Positions 1-7,038 of a stretch of DNA of 55,480 nucleotides are shown in pieces. The notes beneath the pieces are model-generated. The model had not been told where the DNA came from and made no database searches. It saw nothing but the letters and a program-made list of their open reading frames with translations. Within the stretch, counting starts at the first letter, position 1, and each line of letters opens with the position of its first letter. The translations under genes and the position numbers were made by a program. The stretch comes from JAWLCA01 sp050485905 (GTDB lineage: Bacteria > Pseudomonadota > Alphaproteobacteria > Rhodobacterales > Rhodobacteraceae): contig JBJHCH010000008.1 of assembly GCA_050485905.1 (NCBI GenBank), forward strand, positions 1 to 55,480, in the 5' to 3' direction.

Positions 1-7
1 TCCTCCC

Positions 8-793
8 TCAAACCTCTAGTCCGCGGCGGCGCTGGATCACCCGTTCGGCAAAGCGCAGCGCGGTATCGAGTGCGAGGCCGACAAGGCCGATCGCGATCAT
101 TCCCGACATCACGGTGGTGGTGGACACATTCGCCTGCCCCTGAACCATCATGTAGCCAACCCCTGTCGAGGCGACGATCAGTTCAGCGCCCACCAGGCTC
201 TGCCAGCCAAGGCCGGCCGAGACGCGCAGTCCCGAGATGATCGAGGGCACCGAGGCTGGCAGCAGGATTTCGGTGATCACCCGGCGGTTCGGCGTGCCGA
301 GCATGTTCGCCGCCTCGATCAGCCGGGGATCGACGAACTTGGCGCCCCGATAGGCGTTGATCACGCAGGGCGGGAACGCCCCGGCGAAGATGATCATGAT
401 TGGCCCGCCGATACCGGTGCCGAACCACAGCGCCGCAAACGGCACCCAGGCAATCGGCGCGATGAAGCGAAGCCCGTCAAAGATCGGCGAGACAATCTCG
501 TCGAGAATGCGGAACCAGCCCATCATCAGGCCGAGCGGGATGCCGATGGCAGCGGCAAGGATGAAGCCATAGGCAAAGCGCTGGAAGCTCGCTGCCAGAT
601 GCGCGGGAAGCGTCGCGCCGGCAAACCGGCGGTTCAACAGCGTGTTGAACCGTTCCAGAACTTCGAACGGCGTCGGCAGAAACAGGTTCGAGATCATCCC
701 GCTGGCCGCAAGGCCGTGCCAGAGGCCAAGGAAGAGACCCAGCCCGACGAATCCCAGCATGACGCTCTGCGCGAAATCTATCCGCCTCGGCAT
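8..793 (-). CDS. ABC transporter permease (SsuC/TauC/NrtB type)
   Basis: Integral membrane permease of a binding-protein-dependent importer of the nitrate/sulfonate/taurine class. Hydrophobic helices span the 261 residues. The cytoplasmic EAA loop that docks on the ATPase is visible near the middle (EAANMLGTPNRR, then LPASVPSIISGLR). The ATG lies 3 bp after the stop of the upstream permease gene, so the two are one operon reading leftward, and the pair probably form a heterodimeric channel. The ATPase and binding-protein genes would lie beyond the left edge. Substrate cannot be told from the permease. Family assignment is secure. Confidence 0.9.
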   Translation of the reverse strand: MPRRIDFAQSVMLGFVGLGLFLGLWHGLAASGMISNLFLPTPFEVLERFNTLLNRRFAGATLPAHLAASFQRFAYGFILAAAIGIPLGLMMGWFRILDEIVSPIFDGLRFIAPIAWVPFAALWFGTGIGGPIMIIFAGAFPPCVINAYRGAKFVDPRLIEAANMLGTPNRRVITEILLPASVPSIISGLRVSAGLGWQSLVGAELIVASTGVGYMMVQGQANVSTTTVMSGMIAIGLVGLALDTALRFAERVIQRRRGLEV

Positions 794-796
794 CCC

Positions 797-1582
797 TCAG
801 CCCCTCCCCGCCAGGGCGGCGGCCTGGTTCCAGGCCAGCGCGCGTGCTTCCAGAACCCCCAGTCCCTTGGTGGTCGCCCAGCCAAGGATGGCCACCGCGA
901 TCATCCCGACCAGGATCATGCCCGGATAGAGGTCCTGCTGCGCCACGTTGAGAACCCGGCCCAGCCCGTAGAAGGCGCCCACCAGTTCGGCCGCAACCAG
1001 CGTCGTCCATGACGCCTGAAGCGACAGGCGCAAGCCGGTGAAGATCATCGGGCTGGAGGCAGGCACCAGCACCTCGCGGATGAAGCGCAGGGTCGGCGTG
1101 CCCAGCATCGCGGCGGCTTCGAGTACCGGTTTCTCGATCGACCTTACCCCGGCATAGGCGTTGATCACCGACGGCACGAAGGCCGCGAACCAGATCACGA
1201 GGATCTTCGCGCCATCCCCGAGACCGAGCCACAGGATGGCAAGCGGAATCCAGGCCAGCGGCGGGATCGGGCGGATGATCAGGAAGATCGGGTTGATCAG
1301 CGCCTCGGCCGTCCGGTTCCAGCCCATCAGCAGTCCCAGCGGAACACCGGTCAGGATCGCGACCAGAAAGCCCAGAATGACCAGTCGAAGCGAGTTCGCG
1401 ACATGCTCGATCAGCGTGCCGCCGGCATATCCGCGAAAAAGGACATGGTGCAGCGCATCAATGGTCGCCTGCGGTGAGGGGAAACGGCCAGGAGCGATAA
1501 GGCCCAGCACTGTGGTTGCGAGATACCACAGAATGACCAGGGTCAGGATCGTGGCACCGCCGATCTGCAGGCGTCTTGGCAC
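797..1582 (-). CDS. ABC transporter permease (SsuC/TauC/NrtB type)
   Basis: First gene of the leftward transport operon and a paralogue of the next gene, both 261 residues. The EAA loop reads EAAAMLGTPTLRFIREVLVP and is followed by the usual SSPMIFTGLRLS segment. The start is GTG, preceded by an AAGGAG-type ribosome site. The gene sits 50 bp from the divergent LacI-family regulator gene, with a perfect operator palindrome at 1609-1622, so the operon is probably controlled by that regulator. LacI regulators usually respond to sugars or nucleosides, which is unusual next to a permease of this class; the substrate remains open. Confidence 0.9.
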   Translation of the reverse strand: MPRRLQIGGATILTLVILWYLATTVLGLIAPGRFPSPQATIDALHHVLFRGYAGGTLIEHVANSLRLVILGFLVAILTGVPLGLLMGWNRTAEALINPIFLIIRPIPPLAWIPLAILWLGLGDGAKILVIWFAAFVPSVINAYAGVRSIEKPVLEAAAMLGTPTLRFIREVLVPASSPMIFTGLRLSLQASWTTLVAAELVGAFYGLGRVLNVAQQDLYPGMILVGMIAVAILGWATTKGLGVLEARALAWNQAAALAGRG

Positions 1583-1608
1583 GTAACGCTCCCGCTCCTT
1601 TCGATCTT

Positions 1609-1622
1609 TGTAAGCGCTTACA
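1609..1622. promoter_or_regulatory. LacI-family operator palindrome
   Basis: TGTAAGCGCTTACA is a perfect 14-bp palindrome with the central CG typical of LacI/GalR-family operators. It lies between the GTG of the permease gene (1582) and the divergent lacI-type gene, in the only intergenic space of the cluster, so it could repress both directions. The AT-rich run just to its right fits a promoter. Confidence 0.8.
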
Positions 1623-1721
1623 TTTTTTCATTTCTTGCGTCAAGGCGGAAAGAAACGCAACTTGAACGAGAGATTGCACCCCCGTATTGGGTTTCGTGAA
1701 AACCTTGCAGAAAGCGTCGCA

Positions 1722-2741
1722 GTGGCTCGTCGCCCGAAATCCAGCCTGACAGACGTCGCCCGCGAGGCCGGCGTCTCGATCGCCACGGCCTCGCGCGCGC
1801 TGTCCCAGCCGGAGTTGCTGCGGGCCGACACGCTGGATCGGGTGCGCGCGGCGGCGGCGCGGCTCGGCTATCGCCCGGACCGGGCCGCGCGCACGCTCGC
1901 CTCGGGCAAGTCGAACACAGTCGGCGTGGTCATCCCGACCCTGAACAGCCCGATCTTCGCCAGTACCCTGCAGGAACTGCAGCGAACCCTGGCCGAGGCG
2001 GGCTATCAGCTTCTCGTCGCGTCGCACGAATACGATCCGGCTGCCGAGTTCGCCGCGGTGGACAAGCTGCTTGCCCACGGGATCGACGGGTTGGCAGTGG
2101 TCGGCGGCAGTCGTCCGGACGCGACATGGCAACTTCTCGAATCAGCCGGCATTCCCGTCGTGCAGATGTGGTGCGGACGCGAGGGCCACGCCTGCGTCGG
2201 GGTCGACAATCATGCGGCGGGGGTACTGGTCGCGCGCCACCTGATCTCGCTGGGGCATCGACGGATCGGCGTCGTGACCGGGTTTCTGCGCCACAACGAC
2301 CGTCAGCGCGAGCGTCTTCGCGGCATCAGGGACACCTTCGCAGCAGAGGGGTTGTCGTTGCCGGCCGCATTCCATACTGAACAGCCGCTTTCGGTGCCTG
2401 GCGGCCGGGTTGCCTGCAGCATCCTTCTGGAACTCGCCGACCGGCCGACAGCCATTATCGGCACTGTCGACGTGATCGCGATCGGCGTCATCGCCGAGTG
2501 CCGGAGTCGCGGAATTCGCGTACCGGAGGACATGTCCGTCGCCGGGATCGACAATATCGAGCTTTCCGCCCATGTCTCGCCCTCGCTGTCCACCGTCGAC
2601 ATTCCCTCGACGAGGATCGGGTCCGAGACCTCGCGCCGCATGCTTGACCTGATCGAGAATGGAAACACCCCAGAGCATACGTCGCTACCGATCGAACTCG
2701 TGGAGCGGCACTCGACCGCTGTGTTGGAGCATCATTCCTGA
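1722..2741 (+). CDS. LacI-family transcriptional regulator
   Basis: DNA-binding repressor with an N-terminal helix-turn-helix (SLTDVAREAGVSIATASRAL) and hinge (YRPDRAARTLASGKSN). A periplasmic-binding-protein-like sensor domain follows (VGVVIPTLNSPIFAS ... DGLAVVGG ... HRRIGVVTG ... AGIDNIELS). I chose the GTG at 1722, which begins VARRPKSSLTD and gives 339 residues. The frame is open upstream to a TTG at 1635, but those extra residues look non-domain and would run into the operator region. It is divergent from two ABC permease genes and is most likely their ligand-responsive repressor. Ligand unknown. Confidence 0.9.
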   Translation: MARRPKSSLTDVAREAGVSIATASRALSQPELLRADTLDRVRAAAARLGYRPDRAARTLASGKSNTVGVVIPTLNSPIFASTLQELQRTLAEAGYQLLVASHEYDPAAEFAAVDKLLAHGIDGLAVVGGSRPDATWQLLESAGIPVVQMWCGREGHACVGVDNHAAGVLVARHLISLGHRRIGVVTGFLRHNDRQRERLRGIRDTFAAEGLSLPAAFHTEQPLSVPGGRVACSILLELADRPTAIIGTVDVIAIGVIAECRSRGIRVPEDMSVAGIDNIELSAHVSPSLSTVDIPSTRIGSETSRRMLDLIENGNTPEHTSLPIELVERHSTAVLEHHS

Positions 2742-2789
2742 CCCGCCGTCCAGCGGTCGGCATATCGAGGAAAGTGTAATCGATGGGTG

Positions 2790-2970
2790 GCTGATCCCGG
2801 CTTTGCGGCACACCTCGGCAACCGGCATGCCGTCGGCGCCCTGCTTCAGGATGAACGCCTTCTGGGCGTCCGAGAACTTCGATGCCTTCATCGTCTTCCA
2901 CTCCTCCCGGCCAAGGGCAGGTTACGCGGAAAACTCCAGCCTCAAACGATCAGTTTGGCGGTCTCACATC
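2790..2970 (-). pseudogene. IS3-family orfA stub
   Basis: The minus strand from 2891 encodes MKASKFSDAQKAFILKQGAD and continues to about KAGIS, the start of the small IS3-family transposase subunit with its HTH_Tnp_1 fold. Similarity ends near 2790 and is replaced by unrelated sequence that runs into the lacI-type gene. A GGAGG ribosome site lies upstream of 2891, and about 80 bp of presumed element end reaches to about 2970. The rest of orfA, all of orfB and the other end are missing, so this is a dead remnant at the 3' end of the WYL gene. The outer limit at 2970 is a guess. Confidence 0.75.
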
Positions 2971-2978
2971 ACCTCCAC

Positions 2979-3980
2979 TCACGGCAGCGCCGGGAAATCC
3001 CCTCGCTTGTACCCGGCGACAAGTGCGCGCAAGTCCTCCGGCTCGAGCACCTCGACCCTGTCGCCCCATTGGTAGAGGTGCCAGGCCATTTCCAGCCAGC
3101 CTGAAGCCTGAAAGCGTACGAGGAGCGAGCCGTCTGGCTCGTCGGTCATCTCTTGTCGCGGGTGAAAGACAAATTCTCGGGCGATCTGGGCGGCCGACGG
3201 AGCGAAGCGCCAGACGACCTCACCGTATTCCATGTCGGCATGATACGAGCCGAATGCTCTTGCTGCATGTGTCTCGAGGTCGAAGTCATGATCGCGGTGA
3301 AACGACTGCGCCTCCAGACGGGCGGACTGCACCCGGTCGAGCCGGAAATGCCGAAGCCGGCCATCGCCACCATTTTCTCGGGCGACGAGGTAACGCCGTG
3401 TCCCGAGCAACAGGCCGTAAGGTTCGATCAGCCGTTCGCGGGCGGCGTTGTCCCGCTCGCCCGCATAGGTGATCGTCAGCAGGTTCGGCGCCTTCAATGC
3501 TTCCGCGATCGTTGCAAAGATCGTCGGGTCGGTGCGCACCCGGGGGCCCGGCCGCGAGGCAAATCCGTGCGCCTCCAGGACCGCTTCCGCATCAGCCTCG
3601 GCGCGGCGCGCGTGCGGGCCGGGCATGCTGGCGAGAAGCCGGTCGCGCAGCGAGGCCAGCGCTCTCACCTCGTTGGCCGCGCCATCGCGCCCGGCGCGGC
3701 GGATGGCCATCTCGACGGCCGCCAACTCACTGTCGCGGATCCCTTGCGACAACATCAGGCGCGCATCCGAGCCCCTGACCTTCCAGAACTTTCGACGCGC
3801 ATCGTCCGTCCGCGTCTCGACCTCCGGGAAAAGCATTTCCAGCGCCTTTGTCATTCGTTGCGCGGTGCGCCTGTCGACCCTGAACTCTTCCTCGATGTCC
3901 TGCAGGGCGACGCCAAGGTGTCGGGCAGCGGCCAGCTCCGCGAGACGAAGGAGGTCGGTGGCCTTGGAGAAGGACGACAT
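2979..3980 (-). CDS. WYL-domain transcriptional regulator
   Basis: Helix-turn-helix regulator of the DeoR/YafY type with a WYL ligand-sensing domain. From the ATG at 3980 (MSSFSKATDLLRLAE) it has 333 residues. An N-terminal winged HTH (IEEEFRVDRRTAQRMTKALE) comes first. A central WYL domain follows (LLTITYAGERDNAARERLIE, YGLLLGTRRYLVAREN, HFRLDRVQSARL). The C-terminal WCX part ends with HLYQWGDRVEVLEPEDL. The frame is open further upstream to 4133 without domain support. Such proteins often control defence or DNA-damage genes; here the neighbours are a small membrane ORF and recombinase debris, so the target is unclear. Confidence 0.88.
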   Translation of the reverse strand: MSSFSKATDLLRLAELAAARHLGVALQDIEEEFRVDRRTAQRMTKALEMLFPEVETRTDDARRKFWKVRGSDARLMLSQGIRDSELAAVEMAIRRAGRDGAANEVRALASLRDRLLASMPGPHARRAEADAEAVLEAHGFASRPGPRVRTDPTIFATIAEALKAPNLLTITYAGERDNAARERLIEPYGLLLGTRRYLVARENGGDGRLRHFRLDRVQSARLEAQSFHRDHDFDLETHAARAFGSYHADMEYGEVVWRFAPSAAQIAREFVFHPRQEMTDEPDGSLLVRFQASGWLEMAWHLYQWGDRVEVLEPEDLRALVAGYKRGDFPALP

Positions 3981-4241
3981 GCTCACCCCATGACAGAAAC
4001 TGACGCCATCAGAGCGTAGGAACGTTGTCGCGGCCTGTCGATGTGATTCTGCCCTCGAGAATTGGTATCCAGTGACACGCTTCATGAAGGCGAGGGTATT
4101 CGACAGGTCGCACCCCTTCGGGCGACACCTCAATCAACACCGGCGATCGACTTGCCGACGCTTGTCCGGTCGATCGCCGCCATACTCCGGCCGCTTCGCC
4201 GTGTTCCGACGCAGGCGGGGCCGAAATGGGAAGTCCTGCAG

Positions 4242-4409
4242 ATGATGTCGTTTCTCGCGGTGGTTTTGGCGGTCGTCCTTGGGTTCGCACTCCTCATGCA
4301 GCCTGCGGTCGGTCGGCTGCTCGAGGGCCTCGCGGCACTGTTATCCCTGATGCTTGTCGTATTTCTGACAAGTCTCATCATCTGGCTCGCCCTCTTCGGA
4401 AGTGGGTGA
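4242..4409 (+). CDS. Small two-helix membrane protein
   Basis: Divergent from the WYL regulator gene. The frame is open from 4062, but the plausible protein begins at the ATG pair near 4242 and has 55 residues, nearly all in two hydrophobic helices (MSFLAVVLAVVLGFALLM and LSLMLVVFLTSLIIWLALF). No family recognised and no strong ribosome site, so it could be a small membrane protein or chance. Confidence 0.4.
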   Translation: MMSFLAVVLAVVLGFALLMQPAVGRLLEGLAALLSLMLVVFLTSLIIWLALFGSG

Positions 4410-4923
4410 GGCGACCCAGTCGGTCGGCATCGTCGACCGTCGGCATCCGGTTGTGTCCTGCCACTTTCAGACCCGTCGGGGGCAATCTCGGACGCAGCAT
4501 TGTCGTTGAAATCCTGACAGAATCGAGAGTGACAGAATCTGACGCGGTCGTGCTCCAGCATTGCACATCAACGGAATCATCAACGGAGCACTTGCCGTCA
4601 TGACCAAACAATTCCCGTTCCCGGCAGTGTCACGGCATCTTCGACTCTCCCTGAAACGTGGCCTCGCAAGGCAAGCCGTGGCGGTCGCTGGAAGGTCGCA
4701 AGCTGACAACGCTGCCATTTTCGCCGAGCTCCGCCGGATGGCGCCAAACAGGCGGAGTTGCGAGCGAACGGTTCTCAGGTTGCGCAAACTGCCGGGCATC
4801 GTCTGCGCCGGGATAACGAGCGATGGAGTCGCGGTGACGCTGCGCAACGCCTGTTCCATGATCACACAGACAGAAGGGTTCGACCTCTTCACCGAGGATG
4901 CCCTGTTCTATACGCGTGTGTCC
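4410..4923. other. Gene-poor stretch before recombinase remnants
   Basis: No convincing gene. A 10-bp direct repeat TGACAGAATC occurs at 4515-4524 and 4530-4539, spaced 15 bp start to start, as a small regulatory or transposon site might be. A frame open from 4561 runs into the recombinase remnant, but its first 110 residues resemble no part of a recombinase that I recognise. The stretch is probably filler at a deletion joint. Confidence 0.4.
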
Positions 4924-5537
4924 GTGTTGCCGGAGAAGTGCAAAGTGGGATATGCCGCGGGACTGCCGCCGCGCGCCATCGCGGCGCAGCTCAATCAGGA
5001 AGGCATACCAAGCCCGCGCGGCGGCTTCTGGAACGCCTCCACGATCAACGGCAGCCGGCAGCGCCGCAACGGCATCCTCAACAACCAGCTCTATCTCGGG
5101 CGCATCACCTACAACCGGCAGCGGTTCGTGAAGGACCCCGACACCGGCAAGCGGGTCTCCCGGCCCAACCCCGAAGGCCTCTGGATCGTGAAGGAGGTGC
5201 CCGAGCTCAGGATCATCGAGGACGCCACCTGGGAGGCGGCCCATGGCCTCCGGCAGCGCTACAGCTCCCAGGCCGGCAACAAGCGGCAGACCAGGAAGCG
5301 GCTGCTCTCCGGGCTGATCCGCTGCGGCGGATGCGGCGGCGCGATGACGATCGTGATCCGGGCACCGTGCGGGCAAAGCTCGCCGAACTCGAAGCCCGCA
5401 AGCGCACACTCGAGCGCGCCCTGACCGAGGCAGACCCCGCGCCTGCGCTGGAGATCCACCCCAACATCGCGGAACTCAACCGGCGCAAGGTCAATGCCCT
5501 GCAGGCGGTTCTCGATGACGAGGCGGCGCGGAGGTAA
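4924..5537 (+). pseudogene. Large serine recombinase, C-terminal remnant
   Basis: Degraded site-specific recombinase of the large serine type. The frame open to 5424 shows the Recombinase domain (AAGLPPRAIAAQLNQEGIPS, NGILNNQLYLGRITYNRQ) and the start of the zinc ribbon (GLIRCGGCGGAMTIV). The frame then shifts, and a second frame up to 5537 gives the end of the coiled-coil arm (LAELEARKRTLERAL, LHP-like IHPNIAELNRRKV). The catalytic N-terminal domain with its serine, the second zinc pair and much of the coiled coil are missing. It cannot be active and marks an old element lost from this spot. Confidence 0.8.
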
Positions 5538-5591
5538 ATGCGCAACGCGGCGACGAGGGCGTCACGTGGAGCCGGCAGGAGGCCGAGCGGA

Positions 5592-5963
5592 CGGCGCAAG
5601 CTCGACGGCCTTTACGACGCCATCGCCGAGGGGCTGCGGACGCCGGGCCTGAAGGAGAAACTCGAGGATCTGGAGGCCCGTGTCGCGACACTGGACAAAG
5701 CACTCGCAGCGCCGGCGGCGTCGCCGGTGCGGCTACATCCCAATCTGTCGGAGCTTTATCGGCGGAAGGTGACGGATCTGGCGACGACGCTGAAGGATCC
5801 GATGATCCGGACGCGCTCGCTTGAAGTTGTCCGGGGATTGATCGAGCGGGTCACGGTGCGCGTCGAGGATGGCGGCGACGTCACGCTTGATCTCGAGGGC
5901 GCGCTTTCGGCGATGCTGGATCTTGCCCAGCCGGGTGCTGTTCGTGATTTGGACCGCGGTTAG
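5592..5963 (+). pseudogene. Second serine recombinase C-terminal tail
   Basis: In the same frame as the end of the previous remnant but after a stop codon, this stretch repeats the same family segment: coiled coil LEDLEARVATLDKAL, then LHPNLSELYRRKV, then the closing segment VVRGLIERVTVRV. Because the first remnant already contains the equivalent LAELEARK...IHPNIAELNRRKV, this is a second recombinase tail and not a continuation of the first. The debris therefore comes from two related recombinases or a tandem duplication. Confidence 0.75.
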
Positions 5964-6268
5964 GTCAAGGTGGTTGCGGGGGTAGGATTTGAACCTACGA
6001 CCTTCAGGTTATGAGCCCAAAGTCGAGCAATTCCAATAACTTAGAAAAACCAATTGCTTACGCCGCAAGCCTTTGTTCCGGCTCGATTTTCGTTCCTACA
6101 TACATCAGCATTCGCACGGACTCATATGCAAAACCGGGACGAACTGTGCATTCGCGGGTTGATGTGGTGTTGATGTAGCCACAAGGCTCTCACCATCAGA
6201 TCATCGTCGAATACCGGTGGGCCGGCTGCTGCCGTCCCCGAGCAATCGCGTGTGCCATCGCCCTTCGA
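5964..6268. other. Intergenic stretch after the recombinase remnants
   Basis: Apart from the tRNA fragment at 5971-6018 I see no gene. The section from about 6020 to 6180 is poorer in GC than its surroundings and looks like leftover element sequence. Confidence 0.4.
5971..6018 (-). repeat. 3' fragment of initiator tRNA-fMet (att scar)
   Basis: Read on the minus strand, this holds the tRNA-fMet anticodon loop CTCATAA, the 3' anticodon-stem strand CCTGA, the variable loop, the T arm (GTAGGTTCAAATCCTAC), the acceptor strand CCCGCAAC and the encoded CA. The match breaks off in the 5' strand of the anticodon stem: GG of the expected TCAGG is kept, then unrelated bases. The D arm and 5' acceptor strand are absent. 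It is therefore not a functional tRNA but the crossover segment left when an element integrates into a tRNA 3' end. Its position next to recombinase wreckage supports this. Confidence 0.8.
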
Positions 6269-6967
6269 TCAAGCCAGAAACAAGGACTGCAGAATCAGGA
6301 CCGCGCCCTTCACCAGACCAACGACGACACCTGACACGACCGCAAGCCCGGCAACACCAACCAACGTCCCCGCGATCGCCGCAAGCCCGTCCCGCTCCAG
6401 AACCGCCAGCGCCATCATCGCGATGGCCAAGGCTGGTACGGTGTTTCCGAATGGGATCGGCAGGAACAGGACCACGGCGAGCACGAAAGCAAAGAGCCCG
6501 ATGACCTGCTCACCGCGCCGGTTCGTCAGCCAGATCAGGCGTGGGCCGACCAGACGCTCCACGCGCCGGATCGAGGGGAGAACGCGCAGAAGCATTCTGG
6601 CGAAATCGGCGCGACGGAAGGACCGGCGGTGCATGACCTCGGGAAGCCACGGCTGTTCATGCCCGCGCATCAGTTGCCAGGATAGGAAGAGCAGCGGTGC
6701 GCCGAGCACGGCCGAGATGCCGGGGATCGCGATGGGCAGCGCGACGGGCACCGCAAAGATGAAGAGCAGCGCCCCGAAGGCACGGTTCCCGAAGCCTTCG
6801 ATCAGGTGGCCAAGTGAAATGCGCTCTTCAGGTGTGGCAGGTGCATCTGCAATGTCCTGAAGAATGTCCGACAGCCGCCGCGGTTTGCGCTCACCGTCAG
6901 GATCGGGTGCGCTCGGTACCAGGGTGAGATCGGGGACCTTCGTTTGCGTGAGCATGATCTGTCTCAT
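6269..6967 (-). CDS. ExoD-family membrane protein
   Basis: Membrane protein of the ExoD family, first linked to exopolysaccharide synthesis and alkaline tolerance in rhizobia. It has the family features: a cytoplasmic N-terminus with RRLSDILQDIADAP and the ISLGHLIEGFGNRAFGALLF segment, then helices (FIFAVPVALPIAIPGISAVL; VIGLFAFVLAVVLFLPIP; AIAGTLVGVAGLAVVSGVVV). Start at the ATG at 6967 (232 residues) or 6955 (228 residues); the frame is open to 7099 without support. Same strand as secDF. Family clear, biochemical role unknown. Confidence 0.88.
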   Translation of the reverse strand: MRQIMLTQTKVPDLTLVPSAPDPDGERKPRRLSDILQDIADAPATPEERISLGHLIEGFGNRAFGALLFIFAVPVALPIAIPGISAVLGAPLLFLSWQLMRGHEQPWLPEVMHRRSFRRADFARMLLRVLPSIRRVERLVGPRLIWLTNRRGEQVIGLFAFVLAVVLFLPIPFGNTVPALAIAMMALAVLERDGLAAIAGTLVGVAGLAVVSGVVVGLVKGAVLILQSLFLA

Positions 6968-7038
6968 GGGATGAAAATGTCTGGGCGCCGCCAGGCGAAT
7001 TGCGCCGGGAGCGTTGCTTCTCCCGGCGCCTGCTTCGC

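Noticed and set aside
5971..6018. Functional tRNA-Met gene
   Set aside because: The D arm, the 5' acceptor strand and part of the anticodon stem are absent.
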